A stretch of 64,000 bases of DNA, taken from assembly GCA_036365455.1 (NCBI GenBank), contig JAWQUS010000016.1:12795001-12859000 (forward strand), in the 5' to 3' direction. The notes below the pieces were generated by a model. The model had not been told where the DNA came from. It saw only the letters and a program-made list of their open reading frames with translations, and did not search any database. Below, one piece after another: positions 22,501 through 33,158 of this stretch (the stretch's first letter is position 1; every line of letters begins with the position of its first letter). Made by a program: the position numbers and the translations under genes. The DNA is from Macrosoma leucophasiata. Taxonomy: Eukaryota; Arthropoda; Insecta; Lepidoptera; Hedylidae.

Positions 22501-24930
22501 AAGTTTGGTAGTCGCTTTGTCGTTCCGTATAACCCCGTGATGCGGTATATAATAATTAGGCTGTGACATATAGTCAGTGCCAGTCACGGGAAATAAATAC
22601 TGTTTGTCTAAGTACTCGCGCATGACGTCATCATATGCTATACGTAAACTCGGCGAAGACTGCAATTTCTTTTCTAAACAAAGAAAACGTTTTTTAGCGA
22701 CGGTGTATGAATCACCTAATTTACCTAGATCGTCATTAAACGGCAGCGCAACAATATACCTACCACTCTCGTCGCGTACAGTGGTAGTGCGGAAAAAATC
22801 TTCACATTGGAGATCATCTTTATTTTTTGCGGGCAGAGATGAGACTTCTTCAAGCTCACAGAATCTCTTAAATAGCATGTCCATGGACTGGTCCACACTG
22901 GTACAACACAATGTTGTATGCGGGTTATAATTGGGTAACGCGGGAATCGAACCCACTATTACATAGCCTAAGACAGTATTAATTACGGCAGGCGAATGCT
23001 TGCTTATCACCTTACCTGGTAAAAGCAAGTGCGGGAATAACGTGGCTCCAATTAAAATATCAATTGGTCCGGGAATATTATAACTTTCATCTGCGAGTGC
23101 GATTGCATTTAAATGCGACATCATAGAGGTGTCTACAGGAACCGTAGGTAAATTATCAGTTATGTTATCAATAACAAGCGTTGAAAGGTTGTAAGAAATG
23201 GTTGAGTTAAAACGCGAATGAATTTTAATATTTATACAACCCTTTATTGGTTTCTCTGACCCACCGATACCTCTCACCATAAAGCTAGAATTTAAATAGT
23301 TCGTTATACCTAAACGTTTGCAGCAATCCTCTGTAATAAAGTTGCTTTGAGACGCACCGTCTAACAAACATCTCATCACGTGTTTACTTCCCAGTGAATC
23401 GTACAAAATAACTTGCGCGGTCGCTAGTAGCACGATGGACGGCGAAGCGCATTCGTTAGGTACAAGCAATCTATCATGATACTGTGTACGAGCGGTGTTA
23501 ACTGCGGCTGCACACAATAATGCATCGGCAGCGTTATCAGTTATCCGCGTGTGCGGCGTAGGCGCATGTTGTTCTGAAGTGAGGACAACGGGACGCGAGG
23601 GCGACGGCGGCGGGGATGAATTACTATGCCTACGAGGCGAGCGGGAGGAATGACGTAGCGAAGAAACCGGTTTGCTATTAAAATGTAACAACGAATGATG
23701 TCGCCTATTACAAGTTCGACAAGAACTATTTGAATTGCAATTAAACACTTTATGCTTATTACTTAAACAGTTGATACATGAATTATTTTCCTTTATATAT
23801 TTAAAGCGTGCGGAAGGCGAAAGCGAATGAAACTGCGGGCATTTATAGTAATGATCGTGAATGTTATTATCACATAAGCATTTGACGGGAACTGTTGAAG
23901 TAATATAGGTTTGTAACTGCGGAGCGGACGGTTTCCTATGCGGCTTAGCACTGACAGCGGTACCTGTGACGCGCGAATTATTATTAAAAGTAGATGAGTG
24001 CATGAATACTTTATGCTGTTTACGTATAAAACTAGATAGATCACTGAACTTAGGTAACTCATTGTTCACCAAACTGTTTTCGAACGCGTGAATCGTACCA
24101 GTGTCTAATTTTTTAATAGAAATATGAAACAACATAAAATCGGCCAAGTTATCAATTTTTAAGTTAACTAATGCGTTTACGGCGGTGACTATTTTATCAA
24201 TGAAATATTCATAGTTAGCAGCGGATGCGGGACCAGTTAATTTTGTATTGAATATTTGATCAATATAAGAAGAAGCGATACAGCGAGTATCTTTATAGCG
24301 ATCAGTTAATGAATTTAAAATGATGTGGTAGTTATCACCACACGGCGAAATATCAGCAAATGTACTTTGTACTTTGGGAGACAGCTTCCCAATTAAATAA
24401 TAAAGTTTCTCGTCGTTAGTTAACGAATTATTGTCATCAACTGTAGACTTAAAACTAGCGTAAAACAAGGGCCATTTTTTGATGTCACCATCAAATGATA
24501 TTAGTTCAATAGGAGGTAAAATAGGCCTACGAGACGGCGTGGAAGAATTATTGCTATTAACAGCGGTATTGTTATTAAATTGACTTGCAGTCCTTTTAAT
24601 ATAGCAAAATAAGTCCTCAGCGGATGAGTATGCGTGGTAGTTAGGAATTGCCTTAGGATTGCTAATTAACAAAGCGTTATTATATTGATCTAAGGTTTCT
24701 ATGAATTCAGATCTTAGATCATTAATAGTTTCAATAGAATTTAAGAACTTGTCTTTATTCTCCACGCTCACATGAACTACTTTAGCCCTATCATATATTT
24801 CTTGAATACGCGAAAACAAAGCATTGCGTTTTGATTGTAACATAATAAGTTTAATGTTAGATTCGGACTCCATGGCATCGCCATACAAGGAACCCTCATC
24901 TTGGTTCTTTTCAGTTTTTTTAGAAGTCAT
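19588..24930 (-). CDS. BEL/Pao gag-pol polyprotein, intact
   Basis: A single 1780-residue frame covering everything needed for retrotransposition. Approximate residues: gag domain of the DUF1759 type at 140-290 (FDGDIKKWPLFYASF); Cys/His zinc knuckles at 385-415 (CINCLSNKHKVFNC); aspartic protease near 524 (LLDGAS); reverse transcriptase with its catalytic box as YTDD at 933-936; RNase H from about 1106 (FADAS, then FSDSKVVLCW near 1180). The integrase has a zinc-binding HHCC region at about 1410-1455 and probable catalytic D1485 (CDYAGP), D1551 (SDHGTNF) and E1602 (CWES). A DUF5641-type C-terminal domain spans about 1690-1775. The ATG at 24930 opens the frame 157 nt inside the 5' LTR. No frameshift or internal stop; length is normal for the family. 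Confidence 0.96.
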   Translation of the reverse strand: MTSKKTEKNQDEGSLYGDAMESESNIKLIMLQSKRNALFSRIQEIYDRAKVVHVSVENKDKFLNSIETINDLRSEFIETLDQYNNALLISNPKAIPNYHAYSSAEDLFCYIKRTASQFNNNTAVNSNNSSTPSRRPILPPIELISFDGDIKKWPLFYASFKSTVDDNNSLTNDEKLYYLIGKLSPKVQSTFADISPCGDNYHIILNSLTDRYKDTRCIASSYIDQIFNTKLTGPASAANYEYFIDKIVTAVNALVNLKIDNLADFMLFHISIKKLDTGTIHAFENSLVNNELPKFSDLSSFIRKQHKVFMHSSTFNNNSRVTGTAVSAKPHRKPSAPQLQTYITSTVPVKCLCDNNIHDHYYKCPQFHSLSPSARFKYIKENNSCINCLSNKHKVFNCNSNSSCRTCNRRHHSLLHFNSKPVSSLRHSSRSPRRHSNSSPPPSPSRPVVLTSEQHAPTPHTRITDNAADALLCAAAVNTARTQYHDRLLVPNECASPSIVLLATAQVILYDSLGSKHVMRCLLDGASQSNFITEDCCKRLGITNYLNSSFMVRGIGGSEKPIKGCINIKIHSRFNSTISYNLSTLVIDNITDNLPTVPVDTSMMSHLNAIALADESYNIPGPIDILIGATLFPHLLLPGKVISKHSPAVINTVLGYVIVGSIPALPNYNPHTTLCCTSVDQSMDMLFKRFCELEEVSSLPAKNKDDLQCEDFFRTTTVRDESGRYIVALPFNDDLGKLGDSYTVAKKRFLCLEKKLQSSPSLRIAYDDVMREYLDKQYLFPVTGTDYMSQPNYYIPHHGVIRNDKATTKLRVVLDASCKSSTGVSLNNLMHAGPNLQGDIFSIILNFRLFAVALSADCRQMYLQIGIREPDRCFQRILYRFNPLHALQVYEFARVCFGIKASPYLALRVIQQLVFDEGHRYPAAVDIVSKSLYTDDIVFSIMNEPQAIEASQQLIHLFRAGGFDLVKWISNSQSVLHTIPASHRSLSDIEFDKSVQQKILGLHWDQSSDSFYFKVNAPSELCTKRTILSTIARLWDIIGFAAPVILHAKLLVKELWTLKCDWDDSPPDNIVATWNKFCAELPALNEIRIPRHLGVLDDCVVTLVGFADASERAYGGVVYMHITTPEATSVQLVCAKSKVSPLKVLTVARLELCAALLLSKLLRLVFDNYNNRYKIDNIYAFSDSKVVLCWINASPHRWQTFVANRVTKIIDNVPSSSFYHISGVENPADCLSRGLSPAKLINHPLWFHGPPWMSSHPSDWPINNINNIYLNEIPEQKLNIHITTTNSNESLLYSLSQRTSSYSKLLRIIVYIYRFAKILPRTGNTAVSSSDIKFAEIKLIRVLQNIYFADDIVKINNNDLCSSTLLKLKPFLDENGLIRVGGRLSNSLENYEYKHPYVMPRNDHIINLLIDMYHKKYLHAGPELLMSLLRQNYWILAARSVIRQRINKCNTCFRSRPHPTFPIMADLPSQRVNQMVKAFSHTGCDYAGPLYYTPYRARGVKSRKAWLCIFSCLTTRAIHIEIATDMSTVAFLAAFKRFLSRRGPVQCMYSDHGTNFIGARSYLRDLYKFLDEFRSNLETELAENRIKWKLIPPSSPHFGGCWESMVKVVKTHLFKVIGQQILSYEELLTVLTQIEALINSRPLTALSSDPSEPSALTPAHFLNTAPLFSLPAPVVEPTSQNLLQRHTLLDQMVQSFWKRWRMQYLHQLQSRSKWTTHAVPIKVGTVVVLILDNLPPFSWPLGVVEDVHPSKDGSTRVVTLRTSKGSFVRPVVKLCPLPSQ

Positions 24931-25065
24931 AATTTGACTGTTATAAAACTGTTACAAATAATTAAAATAAATAAACACTGCGATAAAGTGACCCTTAAAG
25001 ATGGGAAAAAACAGCGATACTAAAACCGATTCAACCAAAAATTAGGTAGGTAGGTACTCTAAATC

Positions 25066-25082
25066 GGGCTCGAAATGGACCA
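25066..25082 (-). promoter_or_regulatory. Pao tRNA primer-binding site
   Basis: Five bases inside the 5' LTR the minus strand reads TGGTCCATTTCGAGCCC, complementary to a tRNA 3' end of the form ...GGACCA. The tRNA identity was not determined. Confidence 0.7.
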
Positions 25083-25087
25083 ACAAA

Positions 25088-25529
25088 TGAAGCGGCGCGG
25101 GGACGGTGATAAATTAAGTGGACTGTATATTATTATTAGGGTGGTTCCCAGGGATGGATGACAAAAAGGAATTCTGGAAACGTACGCACCTACCTTGTTC
25201 TTCTATTCTTCAATCAGGACTTGGTGCATGGCGGCGGTGGCGTGGCGATCCTTTATCCGTGTTTATTCACGTAATCACCACACATATGATTATTTGTTTA
25301 TCACAATAGTTTATAGGCCTTTTATTTTATTGAAATTTTATAATATTTTTACACACACGAGGTAAAACAGCGGTTACAGCGGAATAAAAGCACGAAGCGC
25401 AAACAGCGGAGAGCAACGGCGGATGATGACAGACGGTGTCTTAATGTTCGGTGCGCACAGGAAGGTGGGAGAGGAAAAAATACAGGAAATAAGATCTACC
25501 CCCAAGTATTTATAATAACGGCGGTAACA
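25088..25529 (-). repeat. Pao 5' LTR
   Basis: Same 442-bp sequence as the 3' LTR and promoter end of the minus-strand element. TA-rich TTTATAATA blocks occur inside, but the transcription start cannot be fixed. Confidence 0.95.
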
Positions 25530-25534
25530 GTTAG

Positions 25535-28500
25535 AATAGACGTTACTAATTGTAAAGCTGCAGGTGACGTTCAATTTTGAGACTCGGTTACGTAATACCT
25601 ACATTTTAAAAGATTCTCAATTTTAAATGATTAATGATTTGTCATTAAGTTTGAATGTATACTAGCGACTCGCCCGGCTTCGCACTGTTAAAATTAATAA
25701 AATATAATATAGCTTATGTCAGGTAATACTCGTATTTATGGGCACATAAGCAATCATCTTAAATTTAAAACTACCTACAGTATATTTTAGTCTTATTATA
25801 AAAGTGATAGGAAACTGATTTAAGTTTATTTTAAGATACGAGTAGCTTTTATGATTGCAATAGCTCTTAATAAATTAGTATTCGTTCGTGTTCCAATTGA
25901 TTATATTTATATGTGATCGAAGCTATCGAAGCCATATATTTTTTCCAAAGTTTCATTTTTTCGATCTAACCGTGGCAGCGATGTGACTATTTCGAAAGCA
26001 ATAATATTGCTAATGAACGATGAACTTTAGAAAATATTTAACAACATTACACGCGTTCGTTTGATATGAACAAATAATATTAAATTTGTACGTGCTTAAC
26101 ACAGCTGGAGCATTTGTTTTGAGAAGAAATTGCAAATGAGTTTGTGAGGGAACGCGGGGCCTGGGCGTTCGCATGCGCTGTCACCCGTGCACCGACTCGT
26201 TAGTGAATTCGGTTACAGCACCCCTTCAAAGTCTCTATGATTACGCTTGACGGATGTCCAAAGCTGATTCTTTATGAAATTGTGACCTTTTCTTTATTGG
26301 AATAACAAATGACAGACGATAATTCGCATCGGGTTGTAAATGCGCTCGTACCTTCATAAGTACAAGTCACTTAAAACCAGTCTGTTATTATAAGAGGTGA
26401 TTTTATTAAGTTGTTGTAAGTATATAAAAGTGTTTTATGACTAAACAATGAGAGATAATTTAATTTGATTTTCGAAGGCGCACTTCGAGCACTAACTTTA
26501 AATAAGTAATTGTCATATTGCCTGGTCCACTCTGTGTAATTGTATAATCAGCATCGATAACATGCTCATATGGTGGGAGAGCTCCAATGGCGAAGTTCGC
26601 GGGCGTAGGTAAAGCAGACGGACGAATTAATAAATAAGTAATAATCAAATAACAAAAAAGATGGCTCTTCGTAAAACTGAAGCAATTACGCGTGATGGAT
26701 CGTTGAACTTCCCGGGAACTGGAATGAACTGATACTTAATAACGTCTGTTTCTTTCCAACAGATTTTTTGTAATTTGTCACAAGCGGATATCAGGAGAGA
26801 ACCTCCTGAATTTGATCTTTTGAATCATAATTTTAAGGATTTTCATTCAAGACAATTAATTTAATTGTCTATCTAAATGCACATCCCCATTTCTGTAAAA
26901 TGTAATTAATACTAAAATTTGTTCGTTCCTTTATTAATAAGATACATCATAAACAGACCTGATGATATCAGGTAGCTTATACATTTCTGGACCTCTGTTT
27001 ACAATGCGATATAATATAGTATCCAGGTAAAAGTAGCTGGTATTACGAACATTTTTAACAAATTAAGTATTTTGTTTTTATTATTACATTTAAAAGATCC
27101 CATGAATGTGATTAATGAACTACATTGTTGAAATTTATATTTTAAATATGCTTTTTAATTTAACCTATTGTTAGTTTTACGGTGGCGATAAATGAGAGAG
27201 CTGGGGGTCATTTATCACAATGTCACTATGCGACAGCGCTCTGCGACGTCGCTCCGAGAATGCAGTTCATGCACCAATCTATCTAACAGCTAACTAAAAA
27301 GCAGTTTATGAGAAAGTCTTAAATGCATAGATACTTTGTAGAGATTGCTTTTTAAACTACATCAAGATATTATTACTTGCGATAAAAGTTCAAAGGATTT
27401 TAGTGGCGGAGCTCGGTTGGGTTGGAACACACGGTGAACAGATGTAATCTATTTCTTGCTAAATGTTAATATAGGCAAAACATCATAGGCAATACTGCAT
27501 TGGAATTTATAATTCTATGTATCCCGATGTTTCTATTGTCCATATGCTGCAGTTCGATTATAATTATCAGTAGCAAATAATATAACTTAAGAATTTTAAT
27601 GTTATCGTCTTGTTCGCTGAACAGCATCCTAGTTTGATACTTCAGAAAGCCTTATAATGCTATGCACTTCTTAGTAACGTTATAAGGGCAAGTTTAGGCA
27701 TTTGTTACTTCATACGTAAAAATATACTGTACCTACAATTTTACAAAAATCTTGCATAAATGAGTTAAGGTATCGAGAATTTAGGTAGGTACAGATAGAT
27801 ATTTAATGAAAAAGACAATTCCGCTATGTAACAAACGAACAGCATTACCTATTTGTTTGTCTATTAGATAGACAAACAAATAATGCTGTTTGATTTTTAG
27901 AGATTACGATGTATTAAATACCTAAGTAAATATTTCTGGTGTAAACATTATAACATGGGCTGCAGTATTCACTTACATGGTTATTTGCTTAATGACAAAT
28001 ACAAATAAACTTTTCAAAATGTTTAACTGTGATACCGTATCCGAGAGAATCAGAGGCAACATAGTTTGGGCTTCAAGAATGGCAAAGGATCTGTAGGTGC
28101 ATTGGATATTCAATTCTCATGTGAACTGTATTTCAATCACTGTATTCATAACAAAAAAAGTACAGTCATTAAGACTGGCCAATAAAATTTCAATATTGTA
28201 ATATATGTTAAACGAGTTTAAAATGTGTACTTAACGAAAGTAATTCCGGGGAGATTACCGGGTGACGCACCATCCATCTTTATCAGGCACCCCGGATTAC
28301 CTGTGCCGAATCAACCGAATGTGATTAACGGATCCATTCATGCCCTCATAAAACGCTTGTGCTGACCAATGGCCGTTCAAACATTTAATATAGACTATTA
28401 GTTATAGAATTTCTTGATATTATTTGTAACTTATTTACAAAGTTAGTTTTGGTTAACAACGATTTGAGTGAACGATTTTGTTACATCAAAAAGTATTTGG

Positions 28501-29479
28501 CTATAATTTAGTCATTATATGCCTAGGATAATTATTTATTTATTTTCTGGAATTGTTTGTTCATTTAATTTGAAAATGTGGACTCTTACGTTATGTCATG
28601 AAACTAATATCCGGAGCAATAACAATACAAAATGAATTAAATAGGTATAAGTATAAGTAGAGGCCAGTTAATGTGATAATATGCAAAACATAATTCACGC
28701 GCATCGAGCAAAGAAGTATTAAAAATGATCAAAAATAAAATTAAACCCACAATGCATTTCTTTTCTTTAACTCCATAGAAATACTATTAAAAATATCTAC
28801 AAATTGTAGGTATATTACGCACAGGAGGAAAATAAAACAAGGGTCTAACTCTAACTTATGGATATAACATCAGACAGTATTTCAGAAGTTTTTATTACAT
28901 AAAAATCAAAATGTACATGACGAAAAAAAAAACTCAGCGAAGTTGGGATCAAAAGATTTATCAGAAACGCCGAACCGGCAGGCGACGTGACAAGTGCCCG
29001 TTAATTCTTACTCTTGACTTTCTGCTAAACTGTTAAAAGAGTGAGGTAATTAAGTATGATGGATATTCAGAGTTTATCGTGGGTGGCAGAAACGCGGGGC
29101 CTTTGCAACTTTCTTATCGTCACACAGCTAATTCTACTTTATTTTTAGATGTGCTATTTAAATACGTCCGTTTTAGTATTAATGTCTATCTACTGATTGG
29201 TCTGTGATCGACAACAGCCATAAGATGATATTGACTGGATAAGTTTAAAACTAAATATGATAATTATGATAGGTACAGAATTTGTATTGGACGTTGAAAA
29301 ATAATTTTCGGGACTTTCTTGTGTAAATTTACTATAACCACAGAAATAGGAATAATTCTTAGATATCTGTAATTATAAATATTATTTTTTGAAATACGCC
29401 TTCTTTAGAAAGTGATATATTTTCAGATTTTTCAGTTTGTTTATCAAACGTACCTAAGTCTAATAAGTCCTACTCTAAT
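25535..29479. other. repeat-poor non-coding region
   Basis: No gene recognised. A Helitron-like CTAG end (CTAGCGACTCGCCCGGCTTC) lies at 25662 and a family T scrap (GAGAGCTCCAATGG) near 26577. There is a hairpin at 27838-27891. GC-richer islands lie at 26130-26240, 27180-27260, 28245-28375 and 28950-29110 in otherwise AT-rich DNA; they could be conserved regulatory DNA. Confidence 0.5.
27838..27891. repeat. hairpin / short foldback
   Basis: AACAGCATT...TTTGTTTGTCTAT faces ATAGACAAACAAATAATGCTGTT across a 3-bp loop, with a few mismatches. Arms of about 25 bp. Confidence 0.75.
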
Positions 29480-29615
29480 GGCGAGATTCACAGACCGCAC
29501 TACGACTTTACTTTAGGCAAAGTATGCTTAGAACTGTCAGAAATGTATGGGTTTTGACAGTTCGAAGCGTACTTTGCTCGAAAGTAAAGTCGTAGTGCGG
29601 TCTGTGAATCTCGCC
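29480..29615. mobile_element. 136-bp foldback MITE
   Basis: Arms of about 62 bp are near-perfect complements (GGCGAGATTCACAGACCGC against GCGGTCTGTGAATCTCGCC) around a short loop near TGTATGGG. A CTAA sequence flanks both sides closely. It has no coding capacity. Confidence 0.85.
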
Positions 29616-29664
29616 CTAAGTCTTTAGTTTTAATGACGTAAATCAAAATATATATTTATAAATA

Positions 29665-30797
29665 CTAGCTGTGCCCGCGACTTCGTCCACGTGAGAAAAA
29701 ATATGATTGTTCAGTATCTACCCGGACGAAGTTGTGGGCGCAGCTAGTATAAAAGTACCCTAAGTTACTCCTTACTACATCAGCTATCTGCCAGTGAAAG
29801 TCCCGTCAAAATCGGAGGGAGACACTCAAATTCTATTTATTGGTATGTAGGTATGTATGTATGGTTGTATGGAGATAAAAGTAGCCTAAGTTACTCCTTA
29901 TCACATCAGCTATCTGCCAGTGAAAGTCCCATCAAAATCGGCGACACTCAAATTCTATTTATTTGTATGTAGGTATGTATGTATGTATGGTTGTATGGAG
30001 ATAAAAGTAGCCTAAGTTACTCCTTATTACATCAGCTACCTACCCGTGCAAGTCACGTCAAAGTCGGATACACTCCAATTCTACTTATTTGTATGTAGGT
30101 AGGTATGTATGTATGGATGTATGGATATAAAAGTAGCCATAGTTACTCCTTAAAACATCAGCTACCTACCCGTGGAAGTCCCGTCAAAGTCGGATACACA
30201 TCAATTCTATTTATTTGTATGTAGGTATGTATGTATGTATGGAGATCAAAATAGCCTAAGTTACTCCTTATCACATACAGACAGACAGCGGAGGATTAGT
30301 AATCCGTGGGGTCCGTTTTTACCTTTTAGGTACGAAACCAGCTAAAAGATAAAACTTAGATAGACAGAATAGCTTAAAAATATTCGACGTGATTCTTTAA
30401 ATTGATATAACTTTTTTATTTCTGAACCGATTCACATGAAACAATCACTAAATGGTAAGTGAAACTTACCACAATATATTAGTGAAAACCGCAAATCGAA
30501 TAAGCTGTTTCTGATATAAGCGTGCACATACACACAGACAAACAGACATTTTTCCGGGATAAAAAGTACCCAGTGTTGTGCGTCAAAGGTTAAAGTTTAA
30601 TCGTACCAAGTTTCATTGTAATCGGTACGGTAGTTTTTATGTGATACTTGAACAAACAGACAGACAGACAGACAGACAAAAAAAAATCTAATCACATATT
30701 TGGGTTCGGTATCAATCTAGTAACATCCCCTGGTACTTATTTTTTCAATATTTTTAATGTACAGAATTTACTTCTACAGTTTTATTATAAATATAGA
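29665..30797 (-). mobile_element. Helitron-like element with internal tandem array
   Basis: The left end is CTAGCTGTGCCCGCGAC at 29665, with an inverted second end GGGCGCAGCTAG at 29736-29747. The right end is AAATATAGA followed by T at 30798, matching a minus-strand TC...CTAG Helitron. It contains about four tandem copies of a unit of about 124 bp and a (GACA)n run near 30657-30679. No coding sequence. Ends are inferred from pattern. Confidence 0.6.
29751..30290 (+). repeat. tandem minisatellite, unit about 124 bp
   Basis: Units start at about 29751, 29877, 30001 and 30127, with a partial one at 30247. Each begins AAAAGTAGCCTAAGTTACTC (minor variants) and ends with GTATGTATGTATGG-type steps. 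Confidence 0.85.
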
Positions 30798-32233
30798 TTA
30801 TAAACGTTCTGGGTCCAAAGTTCGACAAAGTGAACGCTGCGATCTGATACTTACCTACCCTATCACTGAATCATTAACGTTGTGGTAATTTCTAACTAAC
30901 TGTTATCTGATGATTAAGACCCACAGTTGATCACATACAGAAAGCTTACAGTACTTAGATATCGACAAAACAACACTTTTGTTTAAAGTATTTTTATACC
31001 AATAGTTTAATATTTATCTCTGTCTAGTCCTTCGAGGAATATACACGTGAAGTTACATTAAAGATATTGAGTAAATAAAAATATTATAAAATAAGAAAAC
31101 GATGAAGTTAGGTAAACTTTAATTACTACCTAAGTACCTATTTGACACTCCACCAACTGCATTTAGTATAACTTCGTATTTAAAACCAATAATATTTAGC
31201 CCTAACGCAGATACTCGTAAGAACGACCGAAATCAGTCGCACAGAATGGAAAGGAACAACGACTTGTATGTATTTTAATTAATTTCTTACCAAAAATGTT
31301 TATTTTAAATTCGAAGTTCACGTAAAAGTCGCAATGTTACAAGCTATCTTTTAGATTAGTTTAGTCGACTATAATTAAAAAAATAGGCACAGTGATGACT
31401 CAAACCTTTTTACCTTGATTAAACGTTTTCACATTCAAATCACGTAATAACATCATACAAACATTGTTGCTATGATTTTCCTTCACCAATATTTCATAAT
31501 CAACTGTAGGTATGTCTAGTAATGCGAGGAATTTATATTCATACGCTTTAGGTACAATAACAGTTATTTGTAATATATTGTGTTGCGGCGCAATAATATT
31601 AAAAGAAGGATGATGGAATGTCATTTTTAATATCTTACCTGCAAGGATATTTTCATGACATTCCCAGAGAGCGGTGAGATTGTGAATACAGCACATACTA
31701 TGTAGATTCTACTATTGCCTGAAGGCGACCCTTGTCAAGGGAGATTTGTAAACGAAAAAGCCTCTAATTTGGGTTTGTGTTTTGACATGTCATCTAAAGG
31801 TCGAGATAACAGATTCTCTGAGATGTTGCGGGATAAGAGCTTTTGTTTTACGCTAAATGTTAAATGAGTGGGTGTTTTAATTAGTATTTTTTATGTTATT
31901 AAGACGCAAAACTTTGATGTATTTAATAAAACGTAAATTCCGACACCAATTGTTTAATGTAATATTTTTAAAATTAAAATATTATTATTCTTGTCATAAA
32001 TGTCGCAGGTAAGTACTACAATAAAATCATAAAAAAGTCACAATTAAAAATATGTTGATTTGTATTAGGTAAATATATTTATACAACATTTTAGATAGAT
32101 TCTCGTCAAACTGAATCACCGCTAACGTAATTATGTACTGAAATATATTTTTTTCGGGTTCCGCAGCCTACAACTCTACTTATTTAGAGATTCGACCAAA
32201 ACGTTGGTGTTTGGGTATGTGAAAATATTAGTA
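30798..32233. other. non-coding; doubtful minus-strand frame 31400-31696
   Basis: No recognised gene. A 98-residue minus-strand frame (MCCIHNLTALWECH...) at 31696-31400 has a donor-like CAG/GTAAGA inside it and no family resemblance, so it is probably chance. Confidence 0.4.
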
Positions 32234-32680
32234 TACAGGGTTAGTTAAATGACGCATAACCTCTTGCAGGCAGCCTCTCTAAATCAATTCCAACAACAAT
32301 TGTCCCATGAATTCTTAAAAATCATAGTTTTTAAATTCTAATTTTCCCATACAAAATTATTATCTATTGCCCTTAACTAACTGGTATTTACTATGAACGA
32401 ATTTACATCTTTCGCAGATGCAAAGACCATTGATGAGGTATGTCACGCACCTTGCCTAAGCAAAATATCGTGGAGCGGGGAGCGGGGTTTCGGTGTGACA
32501 CAGCGGCGGCAATGCACGTTTGACCCTATGAAAACATTTTTTATTTATTTTTTTGGGTTATTTATCAAGATTTGTAAAAAGTCGTAGAATAAAATGTTGT
32601 TGGGATTGATCTAGGGAGGCTGCTAGAGGCCTGGGCCTGCAAGAGGTGACGCGCTAATTTAAATAAAAATTAATCCTGTA
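32234..32680. mobile_element. 447-bp MITE with TACAGG ends
   Basis: TACAGGGTTA at the left and TTAATCCTGTA at the right. Subterminal CCTCTTGCAGGC and GCCTGCAAGAGG, then AATTCCAACAACA and TGTTGTTGGGATT, extend the inverted arms to about 90 bp. Flanks are TA-rich (TA or TATA duplication). The frame at 32393 inside is not a recognised protein. Confidence 0.75.
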
Positions 32681-32875
32681 TAGTATTACGAAATTAAAAG
32701 GAAAATAGTCACACCTAAGAAGGCTTTAACAGTGTACGAGTTTCCTCTGTACCAGAAATGACAGGACTGTAAAAGTCTGTGATATGATAAATAATGTTTA
32801 CAGTTTACAGACTGTTGTTGTATTTATTCACGACGGCGTCGTTGCTGCAGTTCAATCGTTCCTTAACTATGAAGA

Positions 32876-33158
32876 AAGTGGCCTAGCCTTCCTACAAAGG
32901 CTCGCGGGCGTAGGCACCATCGCATTATCTAATATATACTTTGCGCTATATGGTAGTGTTCAGCACTGTCGTGTTCCGGTCAGGTGGTAATGTACGGCCC
33001 TGTAATCCGGCACAAAGGTATAACACCTTAGGCCTCAGAAGTGGTAACGCATTTGCATTTTGACCTCTGGTCTTTGTGTGAAGGTCTATAGGCTGCAGTC
33101 ATCACTTAATATCAATGTGAACTGCATACTTGTTTGCCAATTTCATTACATAAAAAAA
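32876..33158 (+). mobile_element. CR1-type LINE tail, family T, with variant 5' hairpin
   Basis: Matches other family T copies from GCTCGCGGGCGTAGGCACC onward. Its first about 25 bp form AGCCTT...AAGGCT instead of GAGCTCC...GGAGCTC. It ends CATTACATAAAAAAA. Confidence 0.75.

Larger units (their letters stand above)
18954..25529 (-). mobile_element. complete BEL/Pao LTR retrotransposon
   Basis: A 6.6-kb element on the minus strand. LTRs 18954-19395 and 25088-25529 (442 bp each, TG...CA on the plus strand) read as identical. GTTAG at 18949-18953 and 25530-25534 is the 5-bp target duplication. A primer-binding site, one continuous gag-pol frame and a polypurine tract are all present. Identical LTRs and an open frame mean a recent and possibly active insertion. 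Confidence 0.97.

Noticed and set aside
20117..22930. Several plus-strand frames of 70-150 residues
   Set aside because: Antisense shadows of the Pao polyprotein.
27181..27225. GATAAATGA...TCATTTATC pair as a Hox/homeodomain site
   Set aside because: A single 9-bp inverted pair is expected often by chance in AT-rich DNA.
31400..31696. 98-residue minus-strand frame
   Set aside because: No family resemblance, no neighbouring exons, and an internal splice-donor-like site; likely chance in AT-rich DNA.
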